The notes: a model not told the origin generated them from the letters alone. Positions 31,860 to 43,805 are shown, counted from the stretch's first letter. The stretch: 64,000 bases of DNA from Hymenoscyphus infarciens (GCA_001414345.1 LLCB01000136.1:62001-126000); one strand, 5' to 3'. Translations and numbers: made by a program.

Positions 31860-34381
31860 CTAAACGCCTCTCTCAGCATAACTCTTAATCATCCCCTCCA
31901 AACTCGGTTCATACTCCACAAGCTCCACCTTCCCACCCTCCTTCAAAACAGTATTAGCCTGCACAAACACCTTCCTAGGCTGCTTATTCCTCAAAACCTC
32001 TCCTCGAATCTTCTCCCCCCAAAACACCGGCTCAACTTCCGTCATATAATTGTAAAACTTAGTTCCAGTCTCCACATCAGCCGTACTCTTATAAACATGC
32101 AACTTCTGCAAATAAGCCTCCACAGCCTTCCGTCCCGCAGTAAGAATCTTAGAACGATCAAGAGAGATAGTAAGGTCGGTTAGATCTTCATTCTTGTACG
32201 AGAGCTCGCAGAATTTCTCGGGAGATTCGAGGAAGCACTTTAGGATACTGAAACGTGCTTGGGAGTGTGCTTGGCCCCATTTGCGGGATTTGGGATCCCA
32301 CATCTCGAGGGAGGCGATACCAGCGCGGGCCATGGAGAGATAGGCGGCATACAGGACATCTCCTGCTTCGCCATCCATATCGGTTTTTCCCTCTCCAAAA
32401 CCAAAAATCTTGAGAATTTCAAAGTCGCAACTTAATGCCATGGCAACACATTCTGCTCGGCACTCTTCATAACTTGAGGCGATGCTACCGAATACAGATC
32501 CCCAGGTTTCTCCTGGCTTGTAGTATGTGGTTACTGGCTTGTTGGTGACGGGACTGATTGGTGGTGACGATTTGTCGAAGTTGAATGTGCCAGGTGAAGT
32601 CTCTTGTAGCAGCTTACCAGTGCCATGGCCTAAAAGTTCGTGGATTCCGACTTGAACCTCAAAAGCGGGGTCACGGAATTTTTGGTAAATTGGGAGATCT
32701 GCTTCGGAGATGAATGGGATTTTTTCATTTGGTGCCTTGGCACTGAGGACGTTGCCCAAAGAGACATTCTTGAAGCCTTCCGATTGTCGAATGTCATCGT
32801 AATTTGGCTGTCCCAACAATCAGTTTTATGCAACAAGTGATTTCAACGGCCGAGGCTATATGGAAAGGCAATTTTTGAAATGAGAAGAATGGCAACTTAC
32901 GATGTTAATTCCGGCAGGAATACCAGAACCAGCAAAGGACAAAACCTCCAAAGAAGTAAAGTCAGGGCTCAAGAACTTATCCTTCTCAAAGTCTGTAGAC
33001 CATGGCAACTTTGGAATCATAGATTCCGCAGCATCAACAAGAGCCCCGAAAGCCCGAGTACGTTCAAGATTGACCGTAGCAGCAAATCCTTCCCATTCGC
33101 CTCTAACTCCATGAGGGTCTCGATAGGTTTCAACAAATCCAATGTTGGACTCGACCATTGGTCCTTTGTCACGAATCCAGAATCTCTGACTGTTCTTGAA
33201 AGCCTCCAGTGAACCTTCCTCAAATGACTTGGCGTAGGCGAGTTGCATATTCTTTTGATTTTCGTTGGCTGCGTTTTCGGCAGCTTTCTTGTGGAAGTCT
33301 GCAATGCTCTTCATCTCCTTGGAGTCTAGACAAAGTTAGTTTTGGTCCACTCGGAAATCCTCCAACATGTACAAAGTAAAGATACTGGTTTAAACGCAAG
33401 GAAATTGAGAACGATAGACACCCCATGAATTATTATTGAAGAAGAAAAGAAACAAGTGAACTCACGATCACCATAAACAAGTCGAAGCTTTTGACCACCC
33501 TCAAGTTTGAATTCAGTCTCTTTGCCAATATCACCTCCAGAAGCAGGGACCTCTGTGACAGCAGAAGCAATCAGAAGGTCAAAATTACCATCAGAGTTCT
33601 TTCTGAGTCGTGTGTTTTCCTACCTCTCATCAGCACCAGGTCCAAGAATACAAAATGACTCCACCAAGAACAAAACTTACGACTAGAAGACCCTTCTTCT
33701 CCATCCACTTCGAAACATTCGTAATATCCACCTTCGTAATCCCCTTACTCTCCGGATAATAAGTAGTCATATGTCCCTCCTCCGGGTAGCCCAAATGCAT
33801 AATCCCCGCATTATCACTCGAGAAAATCGCCCCCTTTGTAGCCTTATAATGTTCCCCCGCCTTCGGATCAACACTAGCCAGTTTATCAAAAGCGCTTTCC
33901 GCACATCTAGGAACGAATTTCGAATCTCCAAAGCCTTTGTAGTTTCCACAGTTTCCCAGGAATTGCGCAGAGTACTCCAAAAAGTGTTGGAGCTCTTCAT
34001 CGGTGATGGAGGCCTTTTGTTGAATGGCCTTCCAATCGCCATTGCTGGATTTATAGAGGGAGACTATGAAGCCGAAGATGTCTTCGGATTCGGGGGAGAC
34101 TTGACGGAGAGTGATTCTGGTGCCGGTGAAGGCGGATCTAAAGTCTTGTTACTACAACTTCAAACCTCTGCTGATTTTGGGGAATGTTTGCCTGCTGATG
34201 TAATGTGCATATCTCGCCTCTTGATCTGTCAAAGCATCGAAATGAGGTTTAATCACCAAATTAACGGTACTAGGTGGAGAACTAAACGCACCATTAGCTG
34301 TGGACTTGGAGATGAGGGGCACATAAGAGGGGGTAGAAACGCTTACTCCGCGAGGAAATTCTTCAACTCTTGAGTATTCAT
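31860..34381 (-). CDS. Dipeptidyl peptidase III (M49 zinc metallopeptidase)
   Basis: Six exons on the minus strand: 34381-34347, 34281-34192, 34137-33681, 33619-33466, 33325-32901 and 32807-31860, summing to 2109 nt, 702 residues, close to the usual 700-740. The M49 signature HELLGH lies at about residues 443-448 and EECRAE at about 501-506, the same spacing as the zinc ligands of mammalian DPP III; the catalytic Glu is inside HELLGH. Other family phrases are RITLRQVSPESEDI, GHMTTYYPES, ERTRAFGALVDAAES and GIPAGINIPNYDDIRQ. The enzyme removes dipeptides from the N-terminus of short peptides, mainly in the cytosol. The second intron (34138-34191) appears to use a GC donor. An in-frame upstream extension to an ATG at 34600 would add 73 basic residues resembling a mitochondrial presequence. 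Confidence 0.95.
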
Positions 34382-34600
34382 TGTGAGGAATCTTCGTTGG
34401 GGTAGTCGTTTGAGAGTAGAGGAGGGCTTCAGCTTAACACACTGAAGAGAGGCAATGTTACTTGGGCGTTTGCAGTAGTGAGCTCTCACGGCGTGGTTTA
34501 GCGCAAGGCTGACGCGGGGTTGTGTTGCAGGTGGGGTTGTCCAATGGGATGAAGCTCTCGCTGCCCCCCTGGGAATCCTTGACCCCCATTTTAGCATCAC

Positions 34601-35366
34601 TTAACAAATGGCAGAGTTGTTAGAAACCTTAAAAGAATCCTATGGATTGATGTTGTTGATAGAAATTCTTGAACCCCTATTTATTTACACGGACCACATT
34701 CAAAATTTACCTAGGGAAATAGACTAGGAGTTTGGTTGGAGATTACAAAAGTAGTAAGGGCGACTTGAACATGAGCCAGGGGCATTCAGTTATATCTGAG
34801 CTATGATGAGAAAGATCTTTCAAAATAATAACCCTTCCCTCTTTGAAAGCCCATGCTAAAAGTAGGAATTCTATATGGGTTTGGCAGCTCCCTGAATATG
34901 TCACGCTTGTCTACATGTCAATTTGGATGGTCCTATAATCAAAAGAAAGTCTCACAATAGTCGCATAGGTAACAAGGTTGAGGTTGTGGAAGTTTTGGGT
35001 TTGATATCTCGGGAGGCGAATCCACTTGGGCTTTCCATCTCACAAAAAATAGCCAAATTAGACCATTCTTAGTCCCAAAAACCATTCCGTAAAAGATACC
35101 CGCTTTTGCCAAACCGCATCAACCCTTCCGGAAACTCGAATTTGACATCAAATTCGAAGAAGTACGCTCCTGAAACTTGCTGATTAGTCTCCACGATTTC
35201 CACAGTAATAGCCACGCAGTCCATTTTTTTGCTTTGTGAGTTTGTTCGTTATTTGCAAATCTGAATTACAAAGCGCCCAAGCAGTAATGACCATATGCCC
35301 CCGAGGTCGAAAATTGCAAGCCCATGTCCCACGTTCGCTGTTCTACGCCTGAACCACCCCACCCAT
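34601..35366. other. Intergenic region
   Basis: This lies between the DPP III upstream region and the stop codon of the RPL6 gene. No gene, RNA or repeat is recognised. Confidence 0.5.
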
Positions 35367-36258
35367 TTACCAGACCATCTCGTGTGGCCGGTCACCCTTT
35401 CGCAAGCTGAAAGTAGATCCGAGGTAACTGATGAGATATGGCTCCTTCTTGAGTGTGGAAAGGAGAGCCTTGTCGACTGCCTTTTGGTCTGCGGCACGGC
35501 TGCTTGATGGCTTCTTCTTCTGTTGTAATTGTTAGAATCATTCCCTCAAAATGCCTCCATATTTCGAGTCCTTACCTCTGGCTTCTCTCCTTGCTTGAAG
35601 AATGCCTCCTCGCCCTTCTTCTTCTCGCCCTTCTCTGCGGTGAAGTACTTCTCGGATGAGACCTCCTCGACCTTCTTGGAATCGATACCGGACAAATCAA
35701 CCTTGTATGAAGTGGCGATAACGTAACGAGCGTTGACTCTTCGGAGAGGAACACCGTTGACCTTGAATGGACCAGTAACGAGGAGAACACCTTGGGGAAG
35801 GTTCTTTAGGAGAATGACACGCTTGCCACGGAATCGACCAGCGAGGAGGATAAGGACGGCGCCAGGGGTGAGGGTAGAGCGAGGGGTGGTGGTGCGGATG
35901 GACTTTCGGACCTGAGTGCGCAATCAATTAGCATTCCATTCATTCCATTTCCATTCAAGATTGACTGATCCATGGCGGCCATGTTGCTGCCCGCCAAATT
36001 GTCCCACATCCCAGCTATAGACCCAAACAGACGTAATAACCACTGCCCAGGTGGTACTTTTGCCAATTCCTCCGCGATTGCGATCTCATGGCCGGCGTAT
36101 AATTTTCGAGGGTATTCTTCTCAGGGTAAACCAACCTTCTTGTGTTGAGCCTCATCATCAGCTGGGTACCATTTTGAGGCCTTCTGGCTGGCGGCAGGGA
36201 CCGTTCGCGATGCCTTGCCGAAGGTCTTGGTCTTTGGCTCTTCTACTTTGGTCGACAT
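35367..36258 (-). CDS. RPL6: 60S ribosomal protein eL6 (RPL6)
   Basis: Three exons: 36258-36136, 35911-35576 and 35519-35367, 612 nt, 203 residues. The N-terminus [20 protein letters not shown] is basic. The KOW-containing core [20 protein letters not shown] and [22 protein letters not shown] is characteristic of eL6. The protein ends [20 protein letters not shown] plus VW, matching fungal L6. eL6 is a structural component of the large ribosomal subunit that contacts expansion segments of 25S rRNA. The first intron is long for this window (224 bp), as is common in ribosomal protein genes. The gene is divergent from the Rpn13 gene, with 726 bp between start codons. Confidence 0.97.
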
Positions 36259-36984
36259 CTTTCTTGACGGGAACCGTGGTAGTGTTGTTGTCGTCAAAAT
36301 TTGGTTTGGCGGATGTCGAGAAAATGGACGTATTCCCAAGCGAGCTCCCACACAAATTCAAATCCATTTGTGTGGTCGAATCACGTGGTTGATAAGAGAG
36401 GGCGATAAGGCGGCAGCATATACTTCAGGTTGGTACCTGCCTACTTAGCCCCTTGTCCCAATTTTCTAGGGTAACGCAAAGTAATTAACCTAAATACTAG
36501 GGGAGATTTCACAATTTACCTAGATGCCTTGGATTAATGAAGTTCGATTGTCCCAAAGTATTTGAATGGTGTGCACATCGAGCTATTTACTGCCGCTTTT
36601 CTTGTCTACTGCGAGTCTGCGAGGTCCAATTCTAGCTTAATTTGAGCAATGACTTTATATTTTTGAGATAATTAAGTCAGTTGATAAAACATTGGAGCAT
36701 GATTGCAAGAGACTGTGGCTTTTAAGATATAATTGCATTGGTGTTTTGGTTGACTCTCCAGCTCCCCAATAACTACCTGGAGACTTCTCGCCGCTTTTGT
36801 TCTCTGCTTCTCGCCCAAAAGCTGACAGTCATCTCAAGATGCCTCAAACTTAAGGCTATAAGGCTGTAGATTCGCGGTCTCTTGCCGCCTCGCGACTTTC
36901 CAAAAGCACTGGGGAGCTTCAAGGCAAGTCTAGAGCTTCCAAACACAACAACCTCCCAAAACCAACCCACCACAATCATTCAAG
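36259..36984. promoter_or_regulatory. Shared upstream region of RPL6 and the Rpn13 gene
   Basis: This is 726 bp between divergent start codons of a ribosomal protein gene and a proteasome subunit gene. No defined binding site is claimed; pyrimidine-rich sequence precedes each start. Confidence 0.5.
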
Positions 36985-38412
36985 ATGCCCATCTCCCCCA
37001 TAATCACTTTTAAAGCAGGAAAATGCGATGTGGACGTACGAACCTCCAATCTAAACTATTGCTTACTGGAAATGATACTCATACAACAAACAGATAGCAA
37101 GCCGGCCATATAAAGTTAAACCGGATCCTACACCTGGTTATATCTACCTCTACTCTGAAGATGGTAGGTAACTCCCCCAAACGATTGCCCTCAAGCTAAT
37201 ATCTTCCAGACTTGATTCACTTCTGCTGGCGTGAACGAAGCAAACCCTTGACCGACGAAGACAACCTTGACCTGGTCATGTTCCCAACTGATGGTCATTT
37301 CGTGCAATACGATCATCTACCTACCCCGCAACCTACTTCCAAGACCAACGGTCGCATATTCGTCCTCAAGTTCTCCTCCTCTTCCCAGAGATACGTGTTC
37401 TGGTTGCAATCAAAGTCACAAGCAAGAGATGGCGATGCTAGCTATGTCAGTCCCCGAGATTTGAAGATAGCCGCGATTGTCGATAGCTTGCTACAAGGCG
37501 AAGAGGTCAACGTTGCTCAAGAGATTGCGCCGTACCGTAGCGACCACCAAGGCGACGGTGACGAACCCATGGAGGATGTCGAAGGTCATGGAGACTCATC
37601 AGAACAACATCAAGGAAGCAGCGGTGGTGCCGGTCCAGGTGCGACAGGTGGAGATATCAGAGAGGAGGGTGCAGGTGCACGGGAAGGTGGAGCAGATGGC
37701 GGGCGAGCGTAGGTCAACTTTCATCGCACAATAAACAAGCATTGGTTGGGCATTGTAAAACAAGGCGTTTTGGCCAAAAATGGGAATCAAGCAAATCGCC
37801 ATGTACTGCTAGAAAGATGCGACTTGAATGAACTTTTAAGAATTTCATATGGGACCTCGGCAGCTCTGAATTGATGCTGACTTTGTGATCAGAGCCGGGT
37901 CAGGTCCAACGGATGCTGCTACAGTCGTCCAAAACTTCCTCAATTCCTTAAAAGGCGGCGGTCAGGCACAACAATCCCAAGGGAAGATCTTTACAACTTT
38001 ACCGGACCTATTACCCTTTTCTACCACCATACCGACAATTGAGTCTGCCTCACCAAGTCAAATCGACAACCTTCTCAGCTATCTTCCTCCAACCATATTA
38101 CTCATTGCGCAACAGTCTGATGGAATGGTTGAGCCAAGTCAAGCCGCCGCAAGCGCAGCATTAGAAGCTCTCAGTCTAGACCAGAAGAAAACAATTTTGA
38201 AGCGCGTTCTAAGAAGTCCGCAATTCAACCAAAGTTTAGGCAGTCTCACAATGGCGATTCGAGATGGTGGTTTACCAAGTATTTCTGAGGCCTTGGGAGT
38301 CAAATTAGAGAATGGAGGTCTCGTGAAGGGTGGCAATGTTCCTCTTGGTGGTGGTGAGGCGGTCGAGGCATTTGTAGAGGGTGTCAAGAAAACTGTAGAG
38401 GACAGTACTTGA
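36985..38412 (+). CDS. RPN13: 26S proteasome ubiquitin receptor Rpn13 (ADRM1)
   Basis: Exons are 36985-37035, 37094-37163, 37210-37708 and 37893-38412: 1140 nt, 379 residues. The N-terminal Pru domain (about residues 1-125) reads ISPIITFKAGKCDV, KPDPTPGYIYLYSEDDLIHF, then CWRERSKP and RIFVLKFSSSSQRYVFWLQS, the hallmark of Rpn13, which binds ubiquitin and docks on Rpn2. A Gly/Gln/Glu-rich linker (about 170-210) follows. The last exon carries a DEUBAD-type helical domain (LPDLLPFSTTIPTIESAS ... IDNLLSYLPPTILL), which binds and activates the deubiquitinase Uch37/UCHL5. The predicted fungal protein therefore keeps both modules, unlike the short budding yeast Rpn13. The third intron (184 bp) is the longest. 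The join GC|A across it is fixed by frame. Confidence 0.95.
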
Positions 38413-39276
38413 TAGAAGTGCGATCTCGGAGCTCTAAATCGCTATTGTTCCTTTGCATTCAGCAAAAGAAATATGTATGAATAGAAAAGGCTTGCTGTCT
38501 TTGGAAAGTGGCAAGAACTAGAGATTTGATACATTGATACAGCAATAGCTTCATTCCAAGGACTTACTTCCTCAAGCAGTAAACATAGCACAAATGTAAC
38601 AGAATCATTTAGTAGCAAAAGCATATTAGTTCCATGAAAGAACGTGATCAATTGACGCGATGAAAGAAAGTCATTCCCATTGTGCAGTGCCCTTAAGTCA
38701 CCTCTGAAAATAAAAACACCAAGTAAAGATCCACAATATACTAAAATTCATTAGTGGAAACCGGTTTATGATTCACAGCTGAATGCATTTTTATGTGGTA
38801 CACCATATTTGCTTTTGTTGTTGCCAAGACCCCCTTCCTATTGTACTCCATCTCAATAGGAACAACCCACGCTAAGTTCCTATTGTTAATTTTTAACAAT
38901 AGGATCGGTTTTCTACCACACCAAAATGTTTTACATGTGTGCCTCATCTTAGTTTTGTTCAAATATCTATCCCCCTCTGCCCACATTCTGCTTTCAAAAA
39001 ACAGTTGTTTGTGAAAGTTCACCTATATCATTGTCTCACCCAAAACAATTGCCACCAAAGTCCTGTACTGTTAAGCGAAGCAAATTCACTGCTCTAGACT
39101 AATATATAATTCGGCACAGCTGCACCAGCCAACCCCTCTCTTTTTTCTCAAAATCTATATCTCCGATCTACCACTTCCTCACCATCAAAACCCTCTCCAC
39201 AACCACACATTCGGTCAACCCAACACAACTTGACCACCACCACCTCTCAACAACCGAACCATCCTCCACACACACT
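38413..39276. other. Intergenic region with a double hairpin
   Basis: No gene is supported. A perfect 11 bp palindrome and a related 7 bp stem occur near 38837-38903, described separately. CA/CT-rich sequence before 39277 looks like a fungal 5' leader. Confidence 0.5.
38879..38903. repeat. Perfect hairpin, 11 bp stem
   Basis: CCTATTGTTAA and TTAACAATAGG are perfect inverse complements separated by TTT. The heptamer CCTATTG with partner CAATAGG also occurs just upstream at 38837-38843 and 38854-38860. Confidence 0.8.
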
Positions 39277-39864
39277 ATGAGCGACCCAAACCAATACGCT
39301 AAACAAAAAGCAAACCTCCTAAACCGATTCGCCCTGCAACAACAAGCCACCCCACCCCCTCCCTACGGAATGTCCTACCAGCCACCTCCCCTCCCCTCAA
39401 ACTACATCTCAACAACCACCCGCTCCGTAACCGATTCCGACTCAGACGATGAAAACGACACCCGCCTCTCCGCCATCCACCTCCGTGTCAAAACTCCTCT
39501 CACAATAAAAGGCAACGGAAACCTCGTAGCCGTCGACCCCGCCACAAACGCCTCCAAGATCACAATGGCAGTAATCAGCGCCTTCCGACAAATCTCCTCA
39601 GCCTCTGGTGGCGTCCCCATGATCGATCAAGATGGAACTCCAAGACCGATTGATGTTAGTGTTGAAGCGGGAGTTGAGGTCTTGGGAACCAACAATGTGG
39701 TTGGGGAGAAGGCTGTGTTGAGTAAGACTGTTGTTGGGGGTGCGCTGAAGAAGATTGATCCTCAGCAGGAGGGTGGTCCTACCGCAGAACGAAGGGGGAT
39801 CAAGAGGGAAAGAGCTGGAAGTGAACCGCTTGAGATGGATTCGAAGAAGGTTAGGGTTGAATAA
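39277..39864 (+). CDS. Small uncharacterised fungal protein (195 aa, intronless)
   Basis: A single exon of 588 nt begins MSDPNQYAKQKANLLNRFAL, followed by a Pro-rich segment (PPPPYGMSYQPPPLP) and an acidic Ser/Asp patch (TDSDSDDENDTR). Residues 68-125 (AIHLRVKTPLTIKGNGNLVA, then ITMAVISAFRQISSASGGVP) look folded. The C-terminus is basic with KRERAGSEPLEMDSKKVRVE, which may act as a nuclear localisation signal. Codon usage is C-rich at the third position in the first half, as in well-expressed genes of this window. I do not recognise the family. Confidence 0.8.
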   Translation: MSDPNQYAKQKANLLNRFALQQQATPPPPYGMSYQPPPLPSNYISTTTRSVTDSDSDDENDTRLSAIHLRVKTPLTIKGNGNLVAVDPATNASKITMAVISAFRQISSASGGVPMIDQDGTPRPIDVSVEAGVEVLGTNNVVGEKAVLSKTVVGGALKKIDPQQEGGPTAERRGIKRERAGSEPLEMDSKKVRVE

Positions 39865-39956
39865 GGGCACTTAAGAGCATGGTCTACCTTAATCTGGTAT
39901 GCCTTTTGAAAACGAGGCTTGAGTAATGGGCATCTCTCACAGAGGGTTGCTGTAAT

Positions 39957-40190
39957 GGGAAATCTTGGCGATGGTCAGCTTTGAATGGACGGACATGGTT
40001 TTCATTTCGCATCGACGGACTTTATATGGGTTCCCTTCACTTTCAACCTAAATTCATTTGAACACCTGGATGGAGCGATGGGGAATCTCTAGAATGGTCA
40101 GCTTTGAAATTTGAGTGGATATGGTTTTCATTTCGCGATGGTGGTGGATTGTATATGGACTTCTCTTCACTTTCAATCTAGATTCAGATT
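39957..40190 (+). repeat. Diverged tandem duplication, unit about 110-120 bp
   Basis: Unit 1 (39957-40060) and unit 2 (40079-40190) share ATGGTCAGCTTTGAA, ATGGTTTTCATTTCGC and TCTTCACTTTCAA-type blocks in the same order, with substitutions and small indels. It lies in the 3' flank of the 195-residue protein gene and downstream of the convergent Sfh1-type gene. Confidence 0.85.
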
Positions 40191-40536
40191 TGATTTTTCT
40201 CGAAGATCACTCAGGGTATATGAGGGTAATGGGCGTACAACGGGGGCTGAATGTCAAACGAACTGTTTCTTCGCACTCGGATAGCTTTTTCCTACTACTG
40301 TACAACAACTCATACAAATCAATGCATCCCCGTTGAATTCTATCTTCTTCTCGCTTGCCTTGCTTATAAATCCAAAGGTCAAGTCCACCTCCACTCGCAG
40401 ACATGCATGATGGACTTCCCTTTTCACGTGATATGCGTGAGAGAAAAACGCCCCTAAAAACTCCAAATTACCCGCGCATCATAATTTCCTGGACAAAGAA
40501 AACAAGAACAGCGTATACCGGGACTTTCCATTAAGT

Positions 40537-42359
40537 TCATCTATAGTCCGAAGCCCGTTTATCTTCCTTGTGCAAGTCTTTTGCAATCTTGGGAAGCTTG
40601 CGATCGCGTTCGTAGAGGAAGCCACAATTATTACAGAGAGTCTAGGATATATTGTTAGCAAGACCTTGAATGCAGAATTGATCAAACTTACCCGAGCGCC
40701 ATTTGGTTCAGGCCCATCTCTAACAGCCCAAACCGCAGTTCCCCAAATATGACAGTGCGCGCATCTCCACGTCGATCGTTCATAGTCTGTGAGAGAACCT
40801 CCACCTCCGTAGCCAGCGATACCACCATCAGGTGTACCTCTTCCGCCTGGTGTACCAGATCTTCCCACGGGACTCAAACTTCTGAATCGACGCTTCTTCT
40901 TGCTACGCTCTCCACGACCCATACGCTCCTCCCCAGCATCATCATATTTATTTTCTGTAGCTTGAGGTAATCCTCCCATCATGCCAGTATTCGACGAAAA
41001 TCTTGCAGTCTCACGTCTTAATCTTCTGATTCTTCTCTCCCGATCACCCTCTCTCTTCTCAATTTCTTCCTTGGACAACTGCTCCAATTTTGGTTCCCAT
41101 TCATCAGCAAGATGCTCATTATCGTATCTCCATCCAGCTTCTGCTCCGTGTGCAGCGTCATTGGCGATTTCTCCACTGATTCCACCAACAATTCCGCCAC
41201 TCTCGCAGGCTTCCTTCTTCAACCTCAACACAGCTTCGTAGATTGCATGTGTAATCGCTGGCACCCATTCCCCGTATAATCCCAAATCTCCACATGTTTG
41301 TTTTGCAAACATCTCCGCTGTTCCAGGTGGGTGAAGAAGCGACCACTCAAACTTGTCTTGGTATAGGTTGTTTGAGAGATTGACACTTAAATTGATAGTA
41401 CATCGATACATGTCATCTGGATTGAAATCGTCGGATTCGGGGAGGATGGGTGCCGCGGTAGCTGTGACCAACGGGGATGGGGTATCTGGTTTAAAAGGAT
41501 TAGGTGGTCCAGCCAACTGACTTGACCCGTTTCTCATGGGCGTTGCGTTTCCGCTCCCAGCTGGAGTAGTTGACGCATCTCGAGAAACTGCTTTAATCGT
41601 GGTAACCACACCATTGCTTGTTGGCGTGTGCTGCGCATGGAAAAGCGGATGTAGAGCAACCCCTGCGTATTCTTCCAGCTGTGTTCGAATCTGCTTGCTG
41701 ATTTCGTTGGCATAATGGTTTCGATTTGGAAGGTCTAGATCCTGCACCATAACTTGGGCGAATTGATCCGTGGTTGTCAAAGTTTCGTGTAAATTCCACA
41801 AAAACATATCCTTCAACCGATATGGCAAAGTCGTCTCCTGTTGTCGATACACTGGGAGCGAAGTATCGATTTGTCCGAATCCGGCTCCTTGAGGAGGTGG
41901 TAAAGGCGCCTGAGGAACGAAAGCGGGAATCTCAAGATCAATACAGATTGGTATCAGCGTATAGGGCAACGCAGATTGCGCATGGTTCTGTATATCCGAT
42001 TTCGTAGGTCGCGCCTTGCTCATCCAGTCTCTCCAAATCCCCTGTACCTCCACTGGATGTGAAGTCTCCTTGCCTACTTTCTCTGATGGATCTTGCTTTT
42101 GTTGTCCGGGATCATCTCTGCGCAAGCTCCTCAGCCCAGTAGGTCTCCTCCTACTATCATCATCGTCCTCGTCGTAATCCTCATATCCATCTTCCGCGTA
42201 GTTGATGGCAATAGTTCCTCGTTTCGTAGTTCTGGATAATGCGACAGGCAAGCTTGCTTGGGGGATGACCGGAGTGAGCAATGAATTCGCATATGTTCGC
42301 AGTCTTGGGGCATAGCTCGATATGAAGGATTGTGGGGGGTTTCCGGTTCTATTTGCCAT
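40537..42359 (-). CDS. Sfh1/Snf5-type chromatin remodelling subunit with C-terminal GATA-like zinc finger
   Basis: Two exons, 42359-40692 and 40641-40537, 1773 nt, 590 residues. The centre holds the tandem SNF5/INI1 repeats: LPYTLIPICIDLEIPAF, LPYRLKDMFLWNLHET, DLDLPNRNHYANEISKQIRT and later YRCTINLSVNLSNNLYQDKF with FEWSLLHPPGTAEMFA. The second exon completes a zinc finger: C533-x2-C536 (CAHCHIWGT), then NGAR joined to TLCNNC (C559, C562), as in filamentous-fungal Snf5/Sfh1 proteins; the loop is 22 residues, slightly longer than a classical GATA finger. The 50 bp intron must be spliced, because read-through gives an unrelated tail without the second cysteine pair. The product should be a core subunit of RSC- or SWI/SNF-class nucleosome remodellers in the nucleus. 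Whether it is Sfh1 or Snf5 is not settled here. Confidence 0.92.
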
Positions 42360-43805
42360 TGTGACAGTGGGCGTATATCATATCCGAGATTGAGATGGCG
42401 ATGGCTCGGTTTGATGAAGGGATGCTGGTAGGGGAATGCGCGCAATTGTGCACTGCAAAAGCTCAAGCTTCAGTAAAGTCCTTGTCGCATGCTCTTCTTT
42501 CCAATTCTTATGCGCTAGTGGGAGCGTATTTCGCGCTAGAAGATTTTTGTTGGTGTAGTTATTTTTCAAGAGTTTCCGTAACTCAAGCTCTTCGCGTCTT
42601 TGGTGTTCGCGACAGAATTAAGGAAGGCCAGATCCAGGCCTCAGGCTACTATTTTTGAACTACACGTGACTAGCTCAAATGTCAACTTGCTGTCAAAATA
42701 CTAGTCTCCCGCACTCAGCACAACCTTACTCAGAACTTCATTCAACAAAATAGCGCACTGGAGCGACTAGGAGAGTTCGACAGAGCTGCAGGAGAGGACA
42801 GCTTATACCCCATTCTGGTATATTTATCGTCCTTCACCAAATCTTGCCTCTGATTTGAACAATCTCTCTGAATGTGACTTGTGGCTAGGTTGAATGGGGA
42901 CGAATCGAATGCTTTATCCAAGCTTCACTACCTTGATTTTCAAGTATAGACGGAAGGCATCCAGGTTTGAGTGGTTCTGGGAGCTGTGATTGATATTCGT
43001 TTTCCTTTGGTTATTGGTTATACGAGACAACCTTACTTGTTGCTTCCACTTTTATATTCTTCTTGACAGTTTGGATATCTATTCCTTTTTTTGGCATTCT
43101 ATTTTGTTGCTCTATTTGCTGGGTTCGGAGGCAAAAATCACGAGATTTGCTCTTCGTACACTTCCTTCCTCTATTGCTTTAGATATTCTAGAACAATGAC
43201 CTTCATTCTCCAGGAATGCGAAGGAGCAAGTAAAACTTTGGAATCTAGTCCTTCTAAGGGTTTTCGGAGAGTGGATGTCGTTGTTTTATAAGTTTTACAA
43301 ACTACCTACAAGAGCAGGAGAGAACATCCTGTCTCTCTTATTGGTACCATCTTGGCAACAAATTATATCGATCGATATCATTTCAGTCAACAAGTCTGAT
43401 TATATTCCGGCTTCATTTTATTGCTCTTCTTCAAAGTTCTCGATGTTTGTATTGCGGATGTTTCCGCGCTTTTCACGAGTCAATTTTGGTTTCACACGCC
43501 ACAATTGCCATGGGGGAGGCCTGTAGAGACAGATTTCACAAAATTCGAGTGAATAAGAATCTGCGAATAACCAACTTCTTTTCACCGCAGATGTTCCCTT
43601 GTCCCATTCATCACAGTTATGTTGATTCATACGCGAGGCTGGGGCTCCAAAATATCTACATATGTTACTACTCAACAGCCTTCTTTTCTAGTCATTAACA
43701 CAAACCTACACAACAATCCACTTCACGCACAATCCCCTCATCTGCTACTTCTCTGGTGTTTGTAACATTAGCAACCAAATTTCAAGTCTGGGCTTTTCAA
43801 GCTCC
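42360..43805. other. Intergenic region
   Basis: About 1.4 kb between the Sfh1-type gene and the 2EXR-like gene, which are divergent, so it contains both promoters. Short frames of 60-110 codons overlap on both strands with no domain. Nothing else is recognised. Confidence 0.5.

Noticed and set aside
33771..34373. 200-codon plus-strand frame
   Set aside because: Antisense to the exons of dipeptidyl peptidase III, which has clear family motifs.
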